Assembly (NCBI GenBank): GCA_032768795.1
Contig: CP136498.1
Span: forward strand, 620,001 to 684,000
Source: Tremella fuciformis
Taxonomy: Eukaryota; Basidiomycota; Tremellomycetes; Tremellales; Tremellaceae
Length of the DNA stretch: 64,000 nucleotides
Direction of reading: 5' to 3'
Part shown: piece by piece, positions 21,113 through 29,917 of the stretch
Layout of the letters: every line of letters begins with the position of its first letter
Numbering within the stretch: position 1 is the stretch's first letter
Made by a program: the position numbers and the translations under genes
Notes under the pieces: generated by a model
The model's database searches: none
What the model saw: only the letters and a program-made list of their open reading frames with translations
What the model was told of the DNA's origin: nothing

Positions 21113-23491
21113 TCATCGCATACATGTCCATGGGCCGGCTGAAGCTCTGCAACAGCACAAGCAGGTGGCAGCTATGTAAAGAAAGCAGGCTTGACACGGC
21201 GAGACGCATGTGAAGAGCTGGCCCATTCTGAGATTCACGCGTGAGGTCAACGACGTGTCAGCCGGCAAAGCCAACATCCTACGTACATCCCGCTTCTCCA
21301 TCTCGCATGCCCACGCCCAATGCTCCTCGGCCCTTGCTCCTGACTCTCCATCATTCGCTTGCGCTTGCGCCCAGGCTGACACCGCGTCAAACGTGCTCCG
21401 CATGGTTGATCGTTCCAAGTCGGTCAAGACGATCCGCATCTCACCGGAATTGTTCGTCCACAGCAGGTTTCGCGGTGCGACATCTCGATGTAACACCCCC
21501 GCACTGTGTAGGCGATCGTACTGCTCCAGAATCTGATGCCTGACGAGGGTCAGCCTGCCGGCCTTCTCCCCCCGGGCAAGGAATGACTTACTTTTGATGC
21601 CATTGAAGCTGTTCCGCTTGCTCGACCGCCCAACCCTTCTCCATCACCAGTGCGCACACCTCACCAGTCTTGCTCGCTCCCCGCCCAACATAGACTGCTG
21701 CTGTCATTGGCAGTATAGTGCCTTGCAGCCCCGCAAGTGGCCCAAAGACAAGGTCGAGCTCGCATTTGATCGCCGCAGTCGCATCCGAACCGTTGTATTC
21801 GTCAGACTCTGCCACATGCGGGAACGTTGTTAGGTCACACAGCTTGACGACAAGTTCGGGAGAACCGAACGGCGGCAATGATGCATCCGAGGACAAGTCG
21901 TACACTGTCCAGAGAGCACCCTTGCCGAGTGCCGGGCCAAGGGCGATCGTGCTCAGAGGCAGCGACGGATGCGTCGGCTCCTGCGATCCGGAAGTGAACC
22001 ATCCCGTCACGGGCGACCTTGCAACCGTCGGGAGACTTTGGGCGGTACTTCTTGTGAGGCCACGCCAGTCGATCGGGCCGCACAGGTCGATCACTTTCTC
22101 GTTGTTCGAAATGGTGGACCCCGCAACGAGACGAAGGGTTGAAGTCTACGGGAGGTCAGGAGATCCACACGATGCGGGATGGAGATCGGCTTACTTGCGT
22201 TAAATCAAGCACGCCGGGCAACGGTGAGGTCTGCGGAGTGAACCAGTCCACAGTCTGCGTGTCAGCAGCGGTGTCTCACAGGCTCGCGATCTAGGGAAGA
22301 TGATCGGGCAAAGGTATCAACGAAAACAACCTACCTCAATCGAAGAAATGGACGAGTTCCCGGTGGACTGGTCACAATCGACTGTGAGCCCTCGGTCCGG
22401 TCTCGCTCGCAAAGAGCTTTGGGCTAGATTGAATCGGATGGTCGATTGACCTCGAGAAGGGCCCGTATCGGCCTCGGCAGTGGTATGGGGGCCTTGCACT
22501 TGAGTTGCGCGATGACTTGAGGCTGAACGCGTGATGCGACCACCTTGGGCAACAGGGATAGACCGCCCGGCATTTTGCAGTTGCGTGCGCAGCGGGTCCA
22601 TACCGTGTGCCGGGGCGGAGCCCGATGCCGCCAGGATGTCGTCGTTGTTGTGCTGACTCGGATCGAGCTGCAGCGAATGCGGTGAAGTTGGCCATGTGTC
22701 ATCCGGTCCGGTGAGCTGCAACTCGGACACAGGCATGACAGTGAGGGCTAGGAGCGCGAGTGCTGGCGAAGATATCGGTTTGGCGAGTCTGACCATGTTG
22801 CGCATGACGATTGGGTCTGCCCCCAACGGCAATGTCATTTGCGCGACGCACGAAAAAGGATGGCGCTGCTATCGATGCGCAAAAGTTGAGCGCCGACGGT
22901 CGCTGTTCGGATAATCGAGGACTCGCACATGCACATGGCGTACTTGACGGTATCTCTGGCGACCGGATTGCAATATTGGGCGTACATCTGGCAAAGGTAC
23001 GCAATGAGCAGAGGAAAGAGCGCGCGCGCGAGCGGCAAGGGCGAGCGGGTACGAGTACGATTTACCTGCATGAGGAGTTGACTGCTGGATCCGAGGGGAT
23101 AGGATGCTTGGAGTCCGAGCCAGAACCATGGCCGCCAGATCGCGTTGTTCGGATGGACCAAAGACCTATGGGAGTGAGCGTCATCCACATGCCACGGTGA
23201 AGCGGAGGATAACAGCTCACGATGTTCGGTTTCACCTCTACGATAGCTCGCACCACGCCGTTGATCAACAGGGCCCAGTCCGTCTCGCCCGTCCTGCCAA
23301 CACCCATTACAGTACTGTACTTGCCAAAACCTCGTCTCGGTCGCGGCCGAGGGTCGTTTCGCCACGATCTTGTTGAGGACATCGAACAAGGCTAAAAACG
23401 TCAATCGAGCGAGAGCGACGGCGTCGGTCGAGGATGGGGATGGGATAGGGGCGTCGTCACTTGATCTAGGGCCCACTGACAAGGCAGCCAT
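21113..23491 (-). CDS. REase-protein kinase fusion, Crinkler-like, multi-exon
   Basis: Minus strand, start taken at Met 23491. The N-terminal part contains GETDWALLING and AIVEVKPN, the Asp and Glu-x-Lys of a PD-(D/E)XK fold (about 23290-23221). Then come PWFWLGLQ, MVRLAKPISSPALALLAL and a polar linker. The kinase N-lobe (22094-21590) has GKGALWTVYDL, VVKL and a CELDL helix. The C-lobe has HRDVAPRNLLW and LTDLERS, so the usual catalytic residues are present. Clear introns: 23166-23220 (55 nt), 49-52-nt introns before and after the N-lobe exon, and a 35-nt intron near 22815-22849 that keeps the frame. The join after EVKPNI is not in frame with canonical sites, so one indel or an unusual intron may exist. 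REase plus kinase is a known architecture of fungal Crinkler-type proteins; role here is inferred. Confidence 0.62.
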
Positions 23492-24893
23492 GATGTGCAC
23501 GAATGGAGGGAGGGATATGTAAAAGCAACACTGGGCGCCGAGACATGACCTGAACTCGGTCTCTCCTTCCAACTCTCTCTTCTCTTGCTCGAGGCCTCAA
23601 AGTGCTTCAAGGTCTGGTCTTAGTACCGGTGTAGCTCCTGCATCCTCCCTATTGTGCTGTCCCCTACATACGAGTAGCTCTGCATGGAGCGGCAACGCAC
23701 ATCTGGGGAGAATGGACAGCGGGGGAACGCAGGCAGGGATGGCGGATGACATGACAGTAGGTCATCAACCCCTCGCTCGTTACGCCTCGCTGACCATCAG
23801 ACATCGCTCGACAACTAACCAGCTCAACTCCAGTCCCCGGTGCCGTCGATGCCCCCGATGGGGGAGAGGAGGCCCATCAGCCAATCACTGCGGCCGACAC
23901 TGCGTCCAACTCCCGTCGACCAACACGTCCCCGCGAGAAGGATCAGGACAGGGACACGTCGACGAGGCATACAGCGAAAGGGATGGAGCAAGCCACATGA
24001 GGCCGGGAGGATGGACCAGCGGGACAAGGTCACACGTACGAGTGAGCACTCTCCCGCGTGACCGCCATCTCGCCATCTGCACATGCTGCACCGCTGATCA
24101 GCAGCCCGTCCCATATGCCCACCTCCTTATACTCCCAACGCGGCTCAGTCCTGCCCCGCTCGATTGCTCCGCCCCCTTCACCCCGCCGTTCCCTCAGCTT
24201 TCGCATCGCCAAACTGCTCGATTGGACCCCGCTCAATGTAGGAGAATGGGCGAGCTGGTGGATGCTGGCGAGGAATCTGACACAAAATCCACCTCATGGC
24301 GGCAACGGGAAGTGGGTCTGTAGACTGGAAGCATACCTGCTGTCCACCTTTTACGCTGGTCCAAATGCCCGACCTACCACGCGTCGCTCCTCAATCCTGT
24401 CCACCCCGACCTTCTGACCCAAGCTACCGCTGCCACTCGTCCCGATCACCAGTTATGCTCCCTCTACCGCCACACAAGCTTACTCTGCTGCGGTTCACGC
24501 TCACCTGGGTGGGCACGCACCAGGTTGAGCAACAGGGGTATGTGCAAGAGGCGAGTGAGTACAAGACTTTGAGACTGGGCTGACGTCAGAACCAGCACGC
24601 AGATCACATCGGCACCGCCAAGCCTTGCCACTAGCGAGTTGTGCTCTGCCTCAAGAAGATCTTCGCTAAGAGGCTCCGGGATGATCCATGCCAACAACCG
24701 CTTCGATGCGGATTGCACGCACCAAATGGGATACGACATGTGTTACTCGTACTCCCGAGCGACTATGGCCGTCTCTGGAAGCCCCCAAGCAGCTCTGAAG
24801 CGGAATCAGAGCTGACCCGCAGCTCGTTCCGCCTGCCTACTATTGCGATGTCCGTTGGTGCCTCGCCATGCAAGCACCACAGCTGACGATCAG
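23492..24893. other. unresolved; possible upstream exons of the 24.9-kb gene
   Basis: Mixed short frames. A minus frame at 24739-24464 reads smoothly in part (LLEAEHNSLVARLGGADVI), as does plus 24641-24886. Neither gives a domain and both strands cannot be right. Confidence 0.3.
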
Positions 24894-25245
24894 ATCACCG
24901 CCGCCAAAGCCCGAGACTTCACGTACGGTGAGGATTCGTCGGAGATCGGGACCACGCTCTCGTCGGGGCTCCCGTCGGGCAATGACAGGAAGGACGCCGA
25001 GTTCGACCCCTACAAGCTCAGTGAGTACTCCCCGCCTGACGCAATGAAGCAGTAGCTTACAACACAGAGAAGAGGATCGAGGATGTGCCGCACCGTGAGC
25101 CCTCGGTCACCTGTCCGTATGTCTGGTTTGATAGCTGACTGTCAGTGCAGTCGTACATGTGAGGCGAACAGGGGAAGACGATGCTGCTGCGAGGGGCTAT
25201 GAAGATCGAGAGGGAGACCTTGCAAGATGGCGCCAGTCGCGTTGA
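24894..25245 (+). CDS. 3' end of a spliced gene, unknown product
   Basis: Exon 24894-25020 follows a GCTGAC ... ATCAG acceptor and reads ITAAKARDFTYGEDSSEIG. Intron 25021-25067 (47 nt) joins it to a 27-nt exon (KKRIEDVPH). Intron 25095-25150 (56 nt) joins that to the last exon, stop TGA 25243-25245. Frame and phase agree at both joins. The end is charged and soluble-looking, with no motif I recognise. Confidence 0.42.
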
Positions 25246-25301
25246 AAGTCGGTATAGTAGCAACAAGTTGAGTGCTGACCGGTGTTGTTGCTTCTGGCAC
25301 A

Positions 25302-25334
25302 GAGAGAGAGAGAGAGAGAGAGGAGGAAGAAGAG
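25302..25334 (+). repeat. GA-rich microsatellite
   Basis: An (AG)n run followed by AGGAGGAAGAAG, in the spacer after the preceding gene. Confidence 0.9.
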
Positions 25335-25670
25335 AAGGAGGGTTGAAAGCGTGAGTGGCCTGATTAGGAAATTCAAAGTCTAATCAGAGACGCGAGAAAC
25401 TGTAATGCCATTAGAAGAAAGCGACGCTTTGACCTCATCCCCGTCACCTCCTCGTCATTCCGTCTGATCGCCTTCTGCTTCCACTTCATCATCACCATCC
25501 CACCCATCATTGAGACATGTCAGTAGGTCGTGTCACGTCGAGGATGAGTGCTGACGCATCGCAGATCAGGTGTACCATCTCATTCATCATCCCATCGCTT
25601 CGCCCCTGCCGCGTGGCCGCTTCGGTCACTCTCTTCCTTCTCCTCCCCTCCGAGACCGCATCTCGTCATC

Positions 25671-26057
25671 ATGCCCCCTAGGGCTCAGACCCCCCATCAA
25701 GCCGTGGCCCTATCTTCGGTCGACAGCTCTCGCGCTCTGAGATCCACCGCAACGCCAGATTCAACTTTCATGCAGCTCCCGACCGTGACTGCCACCGCCC
25801 AACAACCCAAGAGGAAAAGAGAGGCCACCAAGTCAGAGGTCGACATGGCCGATGAAGGAGCGGACATTCCTCTGCTGGAAGAGCACCTACCTTTGACCCT
25901 CGGGACCGGGAAGAAGATGGGCAATAAGCGACAGAAGGCTGGTACCGCCGGGCAGAGGGAGGAGGGTTGGGCCCTCACCGGTACCGCTCCACAAGTTGAG
26001 GGGGTTTTGGCCGCGGGAGATGAGGAGAACAAAGAAGGAGTAGGACAACAGCGTAGG
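25671..26057 (+). pseudogene. host gene 5' end truncated by gypsy-B LTR
   Basis: Met 25671 (MPPRAQTPHQAVALSSVD) follows a pyrimidine-rich leader typical of fungal promoters. The frame stays open to the LTR edge at 26057, about 129 codons, with a basic KRKREATK patch and later GNKRQKAG that could be nuclear localisation signals. The next 14 codons come from the LTR. No domain is recognised. The abrupt meeting with TGTCACGACGG suggests gypsy-B landed in this gene. Confidence 0.45.
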
Positions 26058-26492
26058 TGTCACGACGGCCACGCCCTCGACGACCTACGCACGTGACCGA
26101 CACCTCTCACGTGGCCGACACGTGACCTACCTCGGGCTGGAGAACCTCGACGAGGGAGTAGACGTTGAATGAACACGCGACGACGGGAAGCAGGCGCAGA
26201 GTCATATAGGATGCCCAGGGCGCCCGTCGTAGTTCTTCAGCACTCTCTGATTGAGTCTCATGGATCACCATTGACGATCTCACTCTCTCCGTGGCACGCA
26301 GCGTGGCTGAGTCGCACTCACGCTGTATCCTCGACGACCTTGTTACCTCGACGACCTTGCAACCTCGACGAGGATCCAACCTCGACGAGGATTCTACCTC
26401 GACATCCTCGTTTCTACCCCTTTATCCTTTATTCTTGACTCTGATATTGTGCGAGAGGGCCTCTGCCAACGGGAGAGCGCAGCATCGTGACA
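26058..26492 (+). repeat. gypsy-B 5' LTR (435 bp)
   Basis: TGTCACGA ... TCGTGACA, 8-bp inverted ends. The next bases GTATCAGAGAGTG look like a primer-binding site. The LTR contains four to five CCTCGACGA(CC/GG) units (about 26325-26412). The 3' LTR of this element is not found in the window. Confidence 0.85.
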
Positions 26493-26654
26493 GTATCAGA
26501 GAGTGCTACTACCTCTTCGCACAACCACGCATACCCGGGGCATATGCCCACCGAGACTCGACGTTCGACATCACTCAACCCGAACCACGAGCACCAAGCT
26601 TTACCACAGTCCCTTCGACTTCCTCCTGCTAGCCGGTCTAGCACACCCAACAAC

Positions 26655-27393
26655 ATGGCGGATCAGGCTTCCCTCGCTCAGATTCTGCAACAGCTCGTTG
26701 CCATCGAGGCTCGACGAGCCAACTCCCCCGCTCCCTCGACCAACGCATCATCGAGCGAACCGAAGGCCAATCCGCCCGACACTTTCGATGGCTCAAAGCC
26801 GGAGAAACTCGAAGGATTCCTCATGCAATGTAACATCGTCTTTCGGCTACAGCCTTCGAAGTTCACAGAGGAGTCCAAGGTCATTTACGCCATCTCCTTT
26901 CTCAGAGGATTCGTTCAGGACGCTATCCAGCCTCTCGCGTCGGGAGATGAGCTCGACGAGAAGATCAGTAGCTTCCAGAGGCTGTCGAAATACTTGAGAG
27001 ACAACTTTGGAGACCCCGACATCAAGGGGACCGCTCAGAGGCGATACTTCGACTTGAAGCAGACCGGATCAGCGGCAGAGTACTTCGCGAAGCTTAGGGA
27101 GTACTTGGCGGTCTTGGGATGGGAAGCCAACGAGCAAGCTAGAGCTAGGGCGCTCGAGGGCCTCTCAGACAATCTTCGAGACGAGGTTGCTCGGACCACA
27201 GTGGAGCTGGAGACCTTCGGAGAGCTTCAGTCCTATGTCATCAAGTTGGACAACAGGCTCAGAGCAAGGGAGGCCGAGAAGAAGGCCGAGGTCAAGCGGT
27301 ACAAAGAAGCTCGACGACGACCAGTCCCGACTACCCAGCAGCAAGTTGCTCTCCCTGCCTCGTCAACCTACCGCGCCCTGCTGACGCTTGCAG
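26655..27393 (+). pseudogene. gypsy-B gag, 3'-truncated
   Basis: Met 26655 (MADQASLAQILQQLVAIEAR) begins a Ty3/gypsy capsid frame. A retrotransposon-gag domain follows: PDTFDGSKPEKLEGFLMQC, SKVIYAISFLRG, LSKYLRDNFGDPDIKGTA, SAAEYFAKLREYLAVLGW and a coiled C-terminal part (LDNRLRAREAEKKAE). The zinc knuckle, protease and pol are all missing. After TTQQQ (27344) the sequence changes character and ends in CTGAC ... TTGCAG, a splice acceptor belonging to the DDE transposase fragment. The element therefore lost its 3' part by deletion or recombination. Confidence 0.8.
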
Positions 27394-27409
27394 GTCAAAG
27401 AGTTGTATG

Positions 27410-28181
27410 TGTCAGACCTGTACCCGGTGACCTGTTTTAGATCCAACTAAAGCTCACCTAAATCAACCTATCGATTCAAGCTGCTAACTATCAACGACTA
27501 TTCGTAACAGATAGTAACGAACAAGAGTAGAGTGGAACCAAGCTGGGTGAGGAGCGATCAAGACTCACTTCACTTATCTATCTCTCGTCACTGGTACGGT
27601 CGATTCTCTAAGTAGACGTTCTATCTAGAGGACTAGTTAACTAGATCGCTGAGGAACTTCCTCTGCGATCTTCTTTCTTAAGTATCTGCTGACTCTCGCC
27701 CGCTCTCTTTCTGATCCTTCTAGCATCGTCCTTCGTGGATCATTCCATCGTGCTCCTAGTCGCTTCTACTCGTCCCCAATACTCTCTAGTATTCTCTCGT
27801 CGTCTCTCTCCTCTTCCATCGTCTTCTCTCCGCGCTGGCTTGCATCTAATCTCCTTGCGTGCCCGTCGTCGTCCTTATCGTCCTCGGTCTCCGTCCCGTG
27901 GCCCTGACTGTGAGATAACTCTATCCTCCGTTATCGTGGACCTGACTCTTGTCCTTGCGTGCGTTCCTATCTCAACTCGGCCGATGGAAGACTGAGACGT
28001 ATCCTTCTATCGTTCTCCAGGTTGTTCCAGCGCTTTCAAGAGCAAGTCGTAGTTATTCGTGACTAATAGTGACGGTTCTACCGTACTCACGTTCTTCGGT
28101 TCGTAGCATCCTTTGGATGTTTCCGTCGGAAATTACCTCGTGGTAGTCTCGTGGTCAGGATGCCGTGTCGGTTTCCTGACA
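27410..28181 (-). repeat. gypsy-C 3' LTR (772 bp)
   Basis: Same length as the 5' LTR and identical where compared, including a shared 261-bp open frame that is not a gene. It contains TAACTAGATCGCT (27638-27650) and two copies of the TATTCGT/CTAATAG-type motif. Confidence 0.95.
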
Positions 28182-28195
28182 CTCCTCCCTCCTTT
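28182..28195 (-). other. gypsy-C polypurine tract
   Basis: Minus-strand AAAGGAGGGAGGAG directly upstream of the 3' LTR, the expected primer for plus-strand DNA synthesis. Confidence 0.85.
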
Positions 28196-28282
28196 ACATC
28201 ATGAGTCCCTTCATGATAAGATTAGTCGCGACTGATTTTTATTTGTTCCTGATACCGCCTATCGGTTGTCGCTTATCGTCCC

Positions 28283-28347
28283 GTTGCCTAGCAACGACTT
28301 TCTACATGTCGAGCATCTGCGAGTCGTCACCCCAGTTGCCTAGCAAC
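28283..28347 (+). promoter_or_regulatory. two RFX-type X-boxes upstream of the antisense gene
   Basis: GTTGCCTAGCAAC occurs at 28283-28295 and 28335-28347, 52 bp apart, 208 and 156 bp before the ATG at 28491. It matches the palindromic X-box bound by RFX/Crt1-family factors (GTNRCC-N(0-3)-RGYAAC). A third copy of the same 13-mer lies at 2219-2231. A CATAAGGG stretch near 28420 may serve as a TATA-like element. Site sequence is seen; binding is inferred from the family consensus. Confidence 0.6.
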
Positions 28348-28490
28348 CGCTCGCTCTTGCGACTGCCTCATACTCGTTTTTACTCGTAACGCCGTTTTGC
28401 CGATAGACGCCCGCAGGATACATAAGGGCGCGACTGCGCCCTCTCTTGTTCGTTCGTACATCTACTTTTCTTGACCTTTGGCGTACCCCT

Positions 28491-29850
28491 ATGGCCCGCT
28501 CTCGCGCATCCTCTCAACGACGTGTGAGTACTCGATCATGTTCGTGGCCATTACTGACCAAGAGCATAAGGGACGCTTCACGCGCAAGTCCACCTCGCCC
28601 GCTATGACGCCCCTGCCTGAGTTGGACGAGTTGGCTTCGTCAAACGAAACCCGACAAGATCTCACCCAGATGGATGCAGACCCGAGTGAGTTACTTTTAT
28701 TCGTTCGTATTTGTCACTAATAGCAGATGAGACACCTGCTCTCCCCACTCTCTCGGATGGAGAAGGCGTCACCCAGCCTCTCGCCCCCGCCGACACCGTC
28801 TCAGCTCCCGCTGCTCTCGAACGTGCCCCCACTGCCCCTCTGAACACCGCCCAAGACAAGACTTCGTCGCCCGCCCCGGAGGCTGACAACAATTCCGAAG
28901 GTGTGTTTGTTTTCTTGTATTCGTGTGTATTTGTTCCTAATAGTTTCCAGATGGATCCGAGACTACTGATCCCGAGGGTAACGTCGATGAAGACCCTAGT
29001 AAGTCGTTCCTATTCGATTTTATTCGCAACTAATAGCAGCCTTCCTTCTTTCCTCCGATCCCCCCGCCATCGAAGACGAGCTGGGCTCGTCGGAGACAGA
29101 GTCCGAACCCCCTCGCAAGAAGGGTTCCAAGGGGAAAGGGAAACAACGCGCCACTGTCGATACTCCTATTCGCGAGCTCGACGAGACCAAGCCCATTCCG
29201 TCCACTCCGGAATCAGTTGATCCCGACGAGATCCTGGCCATTGTGAGTAGTTTCTATTCGTTACGAATAGTAACTAATTGTAGGACTATGCCACGTTCAT
29301 GTCAGCCGCCCACGCGAGCCAGACCCCGTCTAAGTTTGTTCCGAAGGCAAGTGATCTCGTACTGTTTGGGGTTAATAGTAACGAATAGTCCCACACTGTC
29401 GATGTCCCCCCGCCCTACAAACGGCCGTCCGAACTTAAGCCCGGTGAGGCGCCGCACAAGCGTGCTGCTCGCGGCACGCGCCCACTTTCAAATGAGAAGT
29501 TCGCCGAACAGCAGAAATATCCGGTTTCGGTTCCACCGTGCCGAGGCTGTCTCAAGGCCAAGCTTGTTTGTCGAGTCAAGCCAGGCTCAATTCGCTGTGC
29601 AGTGTGCACTTCGGCATGTTCTTTCTCAGACCCCGCGCCTTATCTTCAGATTTTACGAGAGCATTTCCTTTCCCTCAAAGAAGGTTTGAAGGGACTCGAA
29701 CGCGCTCGATTGAATTCGTCTACCTCCGGGACAGTCACTATTCCTGCGGGCACTTTTGCGGACATACATTCGCGCATTTCCCAGATAGGTGAAGCCGAGG
29801 CAGCTGTCCGTACTTTGGAGTCGCTGAAGAGGAAGAATAGGGAACTGTAG
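28491..29850 (+). CDS. antisense passenger gene of gypsy-C: seven exons, Cys-rich Zn-cluster-like protein
   Basis: Exons: 28491-28523, 28565-28685, 28724 (or 28727)-28900, 28951-28998, 29040-29242, 29284-29346, 29389-29850 (stop 29848-29850). Introns are 38-50 nt; all start GT except the last (GC-AG, GCAAGT ... GAATAG), and every phase agrees, giving about 367 residues. The N-terminal two thirds is polar and acidic, with a basic patch PPRKKGSKGKGKQR. The last exon has CRGCLKAKLVC then CAVC and a further Cys (spacing C-x2-C-x6-C-x8-C-x2-C-x3-C, 29539-29619), reminiscent of fungal Zn2Cys6 clusters, followed by a helical tail (ISQIGEAEAAVRTLESLKRK). It runs opposite to gag-pol, so its introns are not removable from the genomic RNA. 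Function unknown; nuclear DNA or RNA binding is a guess. Confidence 0.8.
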
Positions 29851-29917
29851 CATATAGTCATTTATCGTTGTACCTATGAAGTCCTCAATCGCACTGGGTG
29901 CTATTTGGGACTAATAG

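Noticed and set aside
22853..22857. Apparent frameshift at an A5/T5 tract in the REase-kinase gene
   Set aside because: A 35-nt intron with donor GTGCGT, a branch-like ATGAC and acceptor GGCAG restores the frame, matching other very short introns in the window, so a mutation is not required.
27735..27995. 86-codon open frame, identical copy at 35868-36128
   Set aside because: Both lie inside the two gypsy-C LTRs at the same offset. They are LTR sequence, useful as evidence of LTR identity, not genes.
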